Assembly: GCA_051953655.1 (NCBI GenBank)
Contig: JBQCIO010000187.1
Span: 1-21,464 of the forward strand
DNA from: JBQCHF01 sp051953655
GTDB lineage: Bacteria; Actinomycetota; Actinomycetes; Motilibacterales; Motilibacteraceae
Direction: 5' to 3'
DNA length: 21,464 nucleotides
A model generated the notes under the pieces. The model ran no database searches. It saw only the letters and a list, made by a program, of their open reading frames with translations, and was not told the DNA's origin. Both the position numbers and the translations under genes were made by a program. Position 1 is the first letter of the stretch, and every line of letters begins with the position of its first letter. Positions 1 to 6,093 of the stretch are shown here, one piece after another.

Positions 1-944
1 CGCGGGTCCGCACCATCTGTGCTGATCTCGCCGCTGTCGCCGTCGAGCTCGTCGTCGTTCTCGTTGCCGACGTTGTTCTTCTGCGCGGGGAGGATGCGTC
101 CGGCGACGGTGACGGTCTCCACCAGGGCATCCAGCATTCGCTGCCTGGCGGTGCGCGGGTCGGGCAGCTCCGCGGTGCCGATTGGCGCCGCGAGCGGCTC
201 CAGGACCGACTTCAGTCGGGCGGCCATCTCGGGGGTGAGCAGCCCGTGCAGCTCGGTCAGTGCCCCGTCGGTGCGGGCGTGGCGGCGGAAGGACAGCCCG
301 CACAGGTCCCGCAATCGCGACGGGTCCGCGGTCGGTCGCTCGCCGGGTTCGGGGCCGAGGTCTTCGCGCAGCTGCCGGCCGAGCACCTCCAGGCCCTGCG
401 GGGACCGCTGGTGGCACAGCTCGACCATCGTGGTCTCGGCGAAGTCCAGCGCCTCCCGGCTGGCCCCGTCGAAGGTGGCTAGTTCCTTCAGGACGATCCC
501 GATCGGTTGCGCCTGCTCGAACGAGACGAACCCGGCGGCCATCCCGGCCGCCCGTGGGCACGGGCCCGGCTCGGGCTCGGTCAACGAACGCGCCGCGTCG
601 GCAGCGTGCAGCGCGCGGGCCTGCCGCACCAGCGTCCGCGCCCGGGGGAGGTCCATCCGCAGCGCCTGGGCCAGCCAGTCCTCGGTCTTGCGCACCCCCG
701 AGATCCCCTGCGCCACGCCCCGGCGTTCGCACTCGTGCAGCAGGCACAGCAGCACCAGCATCAGCTGGTTCAGCACCGTCCCCACCAGGTGCAGCAGCGC
801 CACCAGCTCGGAGGGCTTGGCCGCGGAGAAGTCCACCCGCCCCGCACCCGGGGCGACCACCGCCTCGACCGAGTCGGCGACCCGCAGCAGCCCGACCGCC
901 AGCGGGGAGGACCCCACTTCTGCGCGGTCGAAACTGCCTGCCAT
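1..944 (-). CDS. DUF222 / 13E12-repeat family protein, 3' end off the window
   Basis: The reverse strand is open from an ATG at 944 to the left edge, giving 314 residues without a stop. The protein begins MAGSFDRAEVG, continues with leucine-rich helices (VALLHLVGTVLNQLML), a segment like GISGVRKTEDWLAQAL and a later FRRHARTDGALTELHG stretch. This order is typical of the DUF222 domain of actinobacterial 13E12 proteins, which usually end in an HNH endonuclease domain; that part would lie beyond position 1 and cannot be checked. In-frame TCA triplets (stops on this strand) are absent while they occur in the other frames, which supports coding. The family is highly duplicated in actinobacteria and its cellular role is poorly known. 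A TAGGAT box sits 6 nt before the ATG, suggesting a leaderless mRNA. Confidence 0.8.
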   Translation of the reverse strand, partial: MAGSFDRAEVGSSPLAVGLLRVADSVEAVVAPGAGRVDFSAAKPSELVALLHLVGTVLNQLMLVLLCLLHECERRGVAQGISGVRKTEDWLAQALRMDLPRARTLVRQARALHAADAARSLTEPEPGPCPRAAGMAAGFVSFEQAQPIGIVLKELATFDGASREALDFAETTMVELCHQRSPQGLEVLGRQLREDLGPEPGERPTADPSRLRDLCGLSFRRHARTDGALTELHGLLTPEMAARLKSVLEPLAAPIGTAELPDPRTARQRMLDALVETVTVAGRILPAQKNNVGNENDDELDGDSGEISTDGADP

Positions 945-950
945 GCACTC

Positions 951-956
951 ATCCTA
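951..956 (-). promoter_or_regulatory. -10 box of the DUF222 gene, probable leaderless start
   Basis: On the reverse strand TAGGAT lies six bases before the ATG at 944. That is the normal distance from a -10 hexamer to +1, so transcription would start at or next to the A of the start codon. No convincing -35 hexamer is seen. Leaderless messages are common in actinobacteria. Confidence 0.4.
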
Positions 957-1027
957 CTCGTACACACGATCGAATGCTGGCGCCTGTCCACAGGTCCAAG
1001 CGTTGCGGCGCAACCTTTTCTGGTCCC

Positions 1028-1058
1028 GCCGGTCCCGGGCTGAGAGACCGGGACCGGC
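1028..1058. repeat. perfect 11-bp inverted repeat between divergent genes
   Basis: GCCGGTCCCGG at 1028-1038 is followed by a 9-base spacer and its exact complement CCGGGACCGGC at 1048-1058. It lies in the 193-bp gap between the leftward DUF222 gene and the rightward repeat-protein gene. There is no T-run on either strand, so a dyad operator or a leader hairpin of the rightward gene is as likely as a terminator. Confidence 0.55.
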
Positions 1059-1137
1059 TGGCCACTCCCTCCGGCCCAGGACTGTCGGTCTTCACTGTCA
1101 GGCTCCGTCGCGGCGCGACCAGACAGGGGTGTGAAGG

Positions 1138-2193
1138 ATGGTCAGGGACGAGCTGACAGACGATCTCGAGACGGCGCGCAGCACCCGCGAAGCTGTGCTG
1201 CTCGACCGGCTCGCGGAATCCGACGATGGCCAGGTGGTGCAAGCGGTCGTCCAGAACAAGGCGACCTCGACCCCCACGCTGTGGCGGCTGGCGCTCTGCC
1301 ACCCCGTCGCCGCGGTCCAGCTGGTCGCGCGGAGAACGAGCCCGGACGACCTCGACGCCCTGGTCCTCCAGACCTTCGAGGACTACTCGTCGGGTCAGGT
1401 CGGGCCGGACGACTGGCCGAAGCGACGACGGCTCGAGCACGTCCTCGTGGCTGCCGCCGGCAGCCCGTTCCTCGGCGACAGTCTGGCCAGGGTGGTGGCC
1501 GGCATCAGCAAGGACTGGTCGCTCCCCGGCTTCCGCGAAGGCCGCTGGCCCCTCGTCCTCACCGTGGTCGCGCCGGTCGAGGCCAAGCTTGCCCTGCTGG
1601 TCAACCCTGCGGTCTCCCGCGGTGTCCTGCTCGCCGTCGCCACTGACAGATCCGCCGCGGCAGGCAGGGCGGTCGTCAGCGCGCTTGCCTCCGGCGCCCT
1701 CGGGCACCTCGACGAGCAGACCCGGCAGAACCTCTTCGACCACGTCCTGACCAAGGCGGCCGCGTCCGTCCGTGCCGAGGCCTACCGTCGGCTGCCCCTC
1801 CTCCCGGAGGTGCTGGAGCGGGCGGTCGCCGACGGCGAGGTGCAGGTCCGCAAGGGCGTGGCGCGGCGCACGGACTGCCCGCCGCACCTGCTCGCCATGC
1901 TCCTGCACGACTCCACGGAGTCGGTCGCCCAGGCCGCGGCCAGGAACCCGGCCCTGCCCGAGGGGGCCCTCACCGCCGTCCTGCTCTCCCGCCAGGCAGA
2001 CCTGCACCCGTACCTGCTCGGCAACCTCCGCCGGCTCACCTGGGCCGGGCGTCACCCCGACCCGCGGGTGCGCCGGATGGCAGCTCGACTGGAGAGGCGG
2101 CCGGAGGTCATCGCCCGGCTCGCGGAGGACGACGACGACCAGGTGCAGGCGAGCGCCAGCGCCCGGCTGCTCGAGCTCCTCGCCGCCGGGTGA
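1138..2193 (+). CDS. HEAT/LRV-like helical repeat protein
   Basis: This 351-residue protein is built of short helical repeats, clearest from about residue 200 to the end, with units such as DGEVQVRKGVARRTDCPPH, DSTESVAQAAARNPALPEG and HPDPRVRRMAARLERRPEV. The pattern (acidic turn, VR/VA, then A-R-N-P-A-L-P) is that of leucine-rich-repeat-variant and HEAT-type solenoids, which normally act as protein-binding scaffolds. There is no signal peptide or membrane segment, so it is probably cytosolic. The ATG at 1138 follows a purine-rich stretch (CAGGGGTGTGAAGG); an overlapping GTG at 1131 is in another frame. The gene converges on the small repeat protein at 2213-2596 with 19 bp between stops and lies next to the MoxR/VWA pair, whose partner it may be. 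That functional link is inference. Confidence 0.8.
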   Translation: MVRDELTDDLETARSTREAVLLDRLAESDDGQVVQAVVQNKATSTPTLWRLALCHPVAAVQLVARRTSPDDLDALVLQTFEDYSSGQVGPDDWPKRRRLEHVLVAAAGSPFLGDSLARVVAGISKDWSLPGFREGRWPLVLTVVAPVEAKLALLVNPAVSRGVLLAVATDRSAAAGRAVVSALASGALGHLDEQTRQNLFDHVLTKAAASVRAEAYRRLPLLPEVLERAVADGEVQVRKGVARRTDCPPHLLAMLLHDSTESVAQAAARNPALPEGALTAVLLSRQADLHPYLLGNLRRLTWAGRHPDPRVRRMAARLERRPEVIARLAEDDDDQVQASASARLLELLAAG

Positions 2194-2212
2194 CCGGTTC
2201 GGCCAGGCGCCC

Positions 2213-2596
2213 TCAGGCGCCCCAGTCCTCCTGCTGCGGGCGCGCCTCGTCGACGTCGGTCTCCGTCGAATCGGTCCGCTCGGGCTCGTCGTCCTCGCCC
2301 GACAGCATGTGCAGCAGCCGTGCCGACACCGCCTCGAGTACGGACTGGTCCTCGTCGTCGAGCAGGGCCGTGAGCACGGTGTCGCTGCCGGTCGCGTCTG
2401 CCAGCAGTGAGCGCACCCCGGGGTCCGGGTCCTCGAGCAGCCGTCGTACGAGCTCGCCGCCGGGGTCGTCGCCCAGCGCCGCCAGCAGGGCGCGGTGGGC
2501 CGCCCGGCGGGCCGGCCCGCGCCGGCCGGCTGACTGCGCCACCAGGAGCGGTGCCAGCGCCTCGGCCAGCCGGCGCTCCTGCCCTCCCTCGCTCAC
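2213..2596 (-). CDS. small HEAT-like repeat protein, acidic C-terminus
   Basis: A GTG at 2596 opens a 127-residue protein on the reverse strand (start VSEGGQERR). The middle carries two HEAT-like units, around residues 53-72 (RLLEDPDPGVRSLLADATG) and 73-97 (LTALLDDEDQSVLEAVSARL), and the tail from about residue 100 is strongly acidic (EDDEPERTDSTETDVDE). The DP-x-VR signature is shared with the protein at 1138-2193, so the two look like relatives flanking each other. It is divergent from the MoxR-like ATPase gene and shares with it a 150-bp control region holding two striking repeats. The reverse frame stays open far upstream through the ATPase and VWA genes, but that stretch is a shadow of the two real rightward genes. 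The ribosome site is weak, so the exact start is uncertain. Confidence 0.65.
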   Translation of the reverse strand: MSEGGQERRLAEALAPLLVAQSAGRRGPARRAAHRALLAALGDDPGGELVRRLLEDPDPGVRSLLADATGSDTVLTALLDDEDQSVLEAVSARLLHMLSGEDDEPERTDSTETDVDEARPQQEDWGA

Positions 2597-2617
2597 GCGG
2601 ACATTCTCACCGCGCCG

Positions 2618-2647
2618 TCCGACACGCGCGCCGGCGGGCGTGTCGGA
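2618..2647. repeat. perfect 10-bp inverted repeat, candidate operator
   Basis: TCCGACACGC at 2618-2627 and GCGTGTCGGA at 2638-2647 are exact complements separated by 10 bases. The dyad lies 22 bp upstream of the leftward GTG at 2596 and about 100 bp upstream of the ATPase gene. The spacing (about two helical turns centre to centre) suits a dimeric regulator. A hairpin in an mRNA leader is the alternative. Confidence 0.5.
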
Positions 2648-2676
2648 GCGAGCCCGTAGCGTTCGGGAGGCACCGC

Positions 2677-2718
2677 GACGGCTGATCACAGACGGCTGAG
2701 CACAGACGGCTGACCACA
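2677..2718. repeat. three tandem copies of a 14-bp unit upstream of the MoxR-like gene
   Basis: GACGGCTGATCACA, GACGGCTGAGCACA and GACGGCTGACCACA follow each other without a gap at 2677-2690, 2691-2704 and 2705-2718. Only the tenth base differs between copies (T, G, C). The array ends 28 bp before the ATG at 2747, so it lies in the promoter or leader of the ATPase/VWA operon. Confidence 0.85.
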
Positions 2719-2746
2719 GCACGAACCCGAAGGGCACCGCGCACCG

Positions 2747-3892
2747 ATGAACCAGCAGTGGCAGGACAGCATCACCGCCCTCCGGATCTGCCTCGCGGCC
2801 AACAAGCCGCTCGTGCTCAAGAGCCGCCCCGGCGAGGGGAAGTCGTCGCTGCTCGAGTCTCTGGGCGCGGCCGAGGGCATGTACGTCCGCACGCTCATCG
2901 CCTCCAACTACCAGCCCGCGGACTTCGTCGGCATCCCCTGGGTGGACCCGCGCACCCGGGCGGTGCAGCTGATCCCGTCGGCCTGGGTCCGTGACGTCCT
3001 CGCGCAGTCGGCCGCCCCCGACGGCGAGGGTGAGCGCAAGGTGGTCGTCCTCATCGACGAGGTGAGCACCGCCGTGCCGGCCACCCAGGCGGCGCTGCTG
3101 CGCCCGGTCCTCGAGCGCGTCGCGGGCGACACCCCGCTGCCCAAGGAGACCCGGTTCGTGCTGGCCATGAACCCGGCCGAGATCGCCGCCGACGGCTGGG
3201 ACCTCGCCGCGCCGCTGGCCAACCGGCTGGTCCACCTGGACTGGGAGATCCCCTACGACGTCGTCGCCGACGGCATCGCCAACGGCTTCGAGCCGCTCAC
3301 GTTCCCGGCCGTCGACGGCCGTCGCGTCGAGACCGAGGTGACCAGGACCCGTTCCTACGTGGCCGGATTCCTGCGGCACATGCCGGACCTGAAGTCCGTG
3401 CTGCCCACGAGCGAGAGCGAGCGCGGCGACGCCTGGCCCTCTCCGCGCTCGTGGGAGACCGCGGCAGTCCTGCACGGCCACGCGCTCGCCATGGACGCCG
3501 GCCAGTCGGCGACGAACAAGGTCGTGGCCGGAGCGGTCGGCGCGGCGGCCGCCATCTCCTACCTGTCCTGGGTGGCGACCCTCGACCTGCCCGACCCGGA
3601 GGTCCTGCTGGCCCAGCCGGAGACCTTCGTCTGCCCGCGCCGGATGGACCACGCCTACACCATCGGTCAGTCGGTCCTCTCGGCGTTCCGGGCCGACCCG
3701 ACGCCGGAGCGCTGGTACGCCGTCGGCCGGATCCTCACCGCCATCGCCGAGGCCGGCTTCAAGGACATGGCGGTGATCCCGGCGCGCACCTGGGCCAGCA
3801 AGGCCTACGTGCCCAAGGGCGCCATCCTTCCGCCGGCCACGGTGAAGCACTTCGCGGAGATGATGGTGCTCATGGACCTCCCGGCGAAGTAG
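2747..3892 (+). CDS. MoxR-like AAA+ ATPase
   Basis: This 381-residue protein has a Walker A motif SRPGEGKSS (residues 26-34), a Walker B motif VVVLIDEV (99-106), a sensor-1 asparagine in FVLAMNPAE (about 137-145) and an arginine-finger-like LANRL near 157-161. This is the AAA_5/MoxR branch of AAA+ ATPases, which act as ATP-driven chaperones or remodellers working with VWA-domain proteins. The next gene, only 6 bp downstream, is exactly such a VWA protein, so the pair almost certainly forms one complex. The start follows directly after the triplicated 14-bp repeat; the ribosome site (GAAGGG) is distant and weak. The substrate is unknown. Confidence 0.9.
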   Translation: MNQQWQDSITALRICLAANKPLVLKSRPGEGKSSLLESLGAAEGMYVRTLIASNYQPADFVGIPWVDPRTRAVQLIPSAWVRDVLAQSAAPDGEGERKVVVLIDEVSTAVPATQAALLRPVLERVAGDTPLPKETRFVLAMNPAEIAADGWDLAAPLANRLVHLDWEIPYDVVADGIANGFEPLTFPAVDGRRVETEVTRTRSYVAGFLRHMPDLKSVLPTSESERGDAWPSPRSWETAAVLHGHALAMDAGQSATNKVVAGAVGAAAAISYLSWVATLDLPDPEVLLAQPETFVCPRRMDHAYTIGQSVLSAFRADPTPERWYAVGRILTAIAEAGFKDMAVIPARTWASKAYVPKGAILPPATVKHFAEMMVLMDLPAK

Positions 3893-3898
3893 GCCGGG

Positions 3899-5254
3899 AT
3901 GAGCCAGCAGCAAGGGAAGCGACCCGCGGTGGTGCACGCCGAGGTCTTGTCCGATGCCCAGCGGGCCCGGGCCAGGACGAAGGTGCAGGCCGGCCGGGCC
4001 CGGGCCATCCACCGCCACCCCTACCTCGCGATCCCCCTGTCCCGGATGGTGCTCGTCGAGTCCGACCAGGTGCCGTCCTACGCCGTCGACGCCCGCTGGC
4101 GCGTCTACTACAACCCGAAGGTCGTGCTCGCCGAGCCGATCGCGGAGTGCGAGGCGTCCTGGGTGCACGAGGTCAGCCACCGGCTGCGGGCACACGACGA
4201 CCGCTTCCGCGCCCTCGGAGAACCGAGGTGGCGCGCCCGGATCTTCAACTACGCGGCCGACGCCTTCATCAACACCGACCTGATCGAGCTGGGGCTGACC
4301 GTCGGGGCGTCCTGGCGGGTCACCCTGGACGGCCTCCCGGTGCCGGCCGAGCGGACCGAGTCCACCGAGGAGGTCTACCGGCGCCTGCACGAGCACCTGC
4401 GTCGACAGCTGCACGCACCGACCGAGGAGACATCGGCGCACCCGGACGACGTCGCCGCGGCCGAGGAGCTGGCGATCGGGCAGGAGCTCGGCGACGCCGA
4501 CTGCGGGTCCGGCGCCGCGGGGGGTCGGCGCCCGTGGGACCTCGCCGACGAGGACACCGGCGACGGCTCGGTCGACGACGGCTCCGCAGAGCTGATCCGC
4601 CAGGACACCGCGCAGAAGCTGGTCCAGCACGCCCGCCAGCACGGACGGGGCTCGGTCCCGGGAGGCATGCTGCGCTGGGCGGAGAGCCTGCTCGATCCGC
4701 AGGTCGACTGGCGCGCCGAGCTGCGGGCCACGCTCTCGCGCGCGTTCGCCCCGCGACTTGGCCTGCAGGACTACTCCTACGACCGCCCGTCGAGCCGCAG
4801 CCCCAGCCCGTGGGTGGTGCTGCCCGGCATGGTCGAGCGGCCGCCGCCGGCGGCGGCCTGGGTGCAGGACACCTCGGCGTCGATGGACGAGGACGACCTG
4901 CGGTCCTCGATCGCCGAGGCCAAGGGCGTGCTGCGGCGGGTCAGCCGGGGCGGCCGCCGGCTGCAGGTCATCGCCTGCGACAGCAGCCCGGCCGAGGCGC
5001 AGACCATCGGCTCGATCAGCGACATCGTCCTGGTGGGCGGCGGCGGCACGGACATGCGCGCCGGCCTGCGGGCGGCAGCGAGCCTGCGCCCGCGGGTGGA
5101 CGTGGTGGTCGTGGCTACCGACGGGGAGACCCCCTGGCCGCCCGAGCCGCCGGCCGAGAACCCGGGTGCGCGCTACATCGCGCTGCTGGTCCGCGGCGAC
5201 GCCCGCTACTCCGAGGTCCCCCGCTGGATGCGGAAGATCGTCATCAACGGGTAG
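3899..5254 (+). CDS. DUF2201 putative metallopeptidase with C-terminal VWA domain
   Basis: This 451-residue protein has two parts. The N-terminal half carries a zincin-like HEVSH motif (residues 90-94) followed by FNYAADAFINTDL (116-128), the arrangement of the DUF2201 metallopeptidase-like domain. A polar, acidic linker spans roughly 175-235. The C-terminal VWA domain has a complete MIDAS: DTSAS at 324-328, threonine 384 in GGGTD and aspartate 408 in ATDGE. MoxR ATPase plus VWA partner is a well known pairing, thought to assemble or activate target complexes with metal-dependent contacts. Whether the HEVSH motif cleaves protein is not shown by sequence. The gene is 6 bp downstream of the ATPase gene and is surely co-transcribed. 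The frame continues to read as protein-like after the TAG at 5252. Confidence 0.9.
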   Translation: MSQQQGKRPAVVHAEVLSDAQRARARTKVQAGRARAIHRHPYLAIPLSRMVLVESDQVPSYAVDARWRVYYNPKVVLAEPIAECEASWVHEVSHRLRAHDDRFRALGEPRWRARIFNYAADAFINTDLIELGLTVGASWRVTLDGLPVPAERTESTEEVYRRLHEHLRRQLHAPTEETSAHPDDVAAAEELAIGQELGDADCGSGAAGGRRPWDLADEDTGDGSVDDGSAELIRQDTAQKLVQHARQHGRGSVPGGMLRWAESLLDPQVDWRAELRATLSRAFAPRLGLQDYSYDRPSSRSPSPWVVLPGMVERPPPAAAWVQDTSASMDEDDLRSSIAEAKGVLRRVSRGGRRLQVIACDSSPAEAQTIGSISDIVLVGGGGTDMRAGLRAAASLRPRVDVVVVATDGETPWPPEPPAENPGARYIALLVRGDARYSEVPRWMRKIVING

Positions 5255-5261
5255 GCCGGTG

Positions 5262-5276
5262 CGGCCCCCTGGGCCG
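5262..5276 (+). terminator. short GC hairpin after the ATPase/VWA operon
   Basis: CGGCCC and GGGCCG flank a three-base loop (CCT) 7 bp after the VWA stop codon. There is no T-run, so termination is only suggested by position. Confidence 0.3.
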
Positions 5277-5395
5277 AACAGGCCGCCTCGGTCGCCCGGC
5301 GCTGCAAGCTCCGTCACAGGTTCACGTCGGACGAACTGGCAGCGGCGTTCGAGGTCGATTTCGACTCCTCGCTCCGACCCTCCGCCGACACGGCC

Positions 5396-5623
5396 TCAGG
5401 TGTCGTCGCTGCGCACCGGCGCGGCGGTTCGGCGGATCCGCACGAGGTGCCAGCCCCGGCAGGTCAGGCACAGTGCCGGCGCGAGCGGCGCTTCGGGCTC
5501 GGGGCGGCCGACGGCGACGCGCCGCTGCTCGATGTCGTCCAGGGCGGCGGCCGCGTCCAGCGGGCTGCCGTAGCGGCGCTTGTCCGGGTGGCGCGCGCAC
5601 CGCGGCGGTTGCGGCGGGCTCAT
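5396..5623 (-). CDS. small zinc-ribbon-like protein
   Basis: A 75-residue protein starts at an ATG whose first bases overlap the stop of the upstream gene (ATGA). It has RCARHPDKRRY near the N-terminus and LCLTCRGWHL near the C-terminus. The C/H...CxxC-GWH arrangement with a Y-x-S-x-x-DA-x-x-AL segment between is a recurring actinobacterial small-protein type, probably binding zinc. Its function is unknown. It is translationally coupled to the gene at 5620-5862 and sits just upstream of a tRNA gene on the opposite strand. Confidence 0.65.
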   Translation of the reverse strand: MSPPQPPRCARHPDKRRYGSPLDAAAALDDIEQRRVAVGRPEPEAPLAPALCLTCRGWHLVRIRRTAAPVRSDDT

Positions 5624-5862
5624 GGCCGCTGACCGGCGGGCGCGGATCCCGTCGACGTCGGTGTCTCGGGCGGTCGGCGCAGACCGCGAAACGGCCGAAT
5701 CACCTCGCTGCCGTCCTCCCGCCGGATGAGCACGTTGCGCGGCCCCCGCCCGGGCCCCCACCGCAGGAGGACGACGACGGGCCGGCCACGCTCGAGGTAG
5801 GTCCGCCCGACCATGGTCTCGTCCGGTCGTCGGCCCCCGGGCCTGCCACGGTTGCTGCTCAC
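5620..5862 (-). CDS. small basic hypothetical protein
   Basis: An 80-residue protein starts at GTG 5862; an internal ATG at 5814 (MVGRTYLERGR) is an alternative start that would remove a low-complexity N-terminus. The core alternates beta-like stretches (RPVVVLLRW, RNVLIRREDGSEVIRPFRG) and looks like a small beta-barrel or SH3-like domain. The pattern of GPRNVLI...EDG...VRPFRGL recurs in actinobacterial hypothetical proteins. Its stop codon overlaps the start of the zinc-ribbon gene by ATGA, so the two are made together. Confidence 0.6.
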   Translation of the reverse strand: MSSNRGRPGGRRPDETMVGRTYLERGRPVVVLLRWGPGRGPRNVLIRREDGSEVIRPFRGLRRPPETPTSTGSAPAGQRP

Positions 5863-6020
5863 CCTCGGGCTCTTCCCTGCTTTCCCGCGGCAGCACCCGA
5901 ATGTCGGTCGTCTTGCCGCGGACGCCGACCGCGTTCACCACGTCGGGCGGCACGGGTAGGCTGCCGCCGGGTTGTTGCACCGGTGCCTCCCTGTGTCGCC
6001 CAGGGTCGTGCCCGCAGCCC

Positions 6021-6093
6021 GGGCCTCTAGCTCAATCGGCAGAGCAGCGGACTTTTAATCCGTGGGTTGTGGGTTCGAGCCCCACGGGGCCCA
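6021..6093 (+). tRNA. tRNA-Lys (anticodon TTT)
   Basis: A complete cloverleaf can be drawn by eye: acceptor GGGCCTC/GGGGCCC with one T-G pair, D stem GCTC/GAGC, anticodon stem GCGGA/TCCGT with loop CTTTTAA (anticodon TTT at 6054-6056), a five-base variable loop, T stem GTGGG/CCCAC with loop TTCGAGC, and discriminator A at 6093. CCA is not encoded. The 3' half serves as the attachment site of the integrated element to its right. Confidence 0.97.

Noticed and set aside
19..1134. A forward frame of 371 codons at the left edge
   Set aside because: It is serine/arginine-rich without domains, while the opposite strand encodes a recognisable DUF222 protein over the same DNA.
2213..5317. A reverse-strand frame open for more than 1000 codons across the ATPase and VWA genes
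   Set aside because: It is low-complexity and rich in R, G, D and H, and it is a mirror of two well supported forward genes. Only its last 127 codons (2213-2596) are a real gene.
3451..6030. A forward frame of 859 codons overlapping the end of the ATPase gene and all of the VWA gene
   Set aside because: It is low-complexity and out of frame with proteins that carry complete catalytic motifs.
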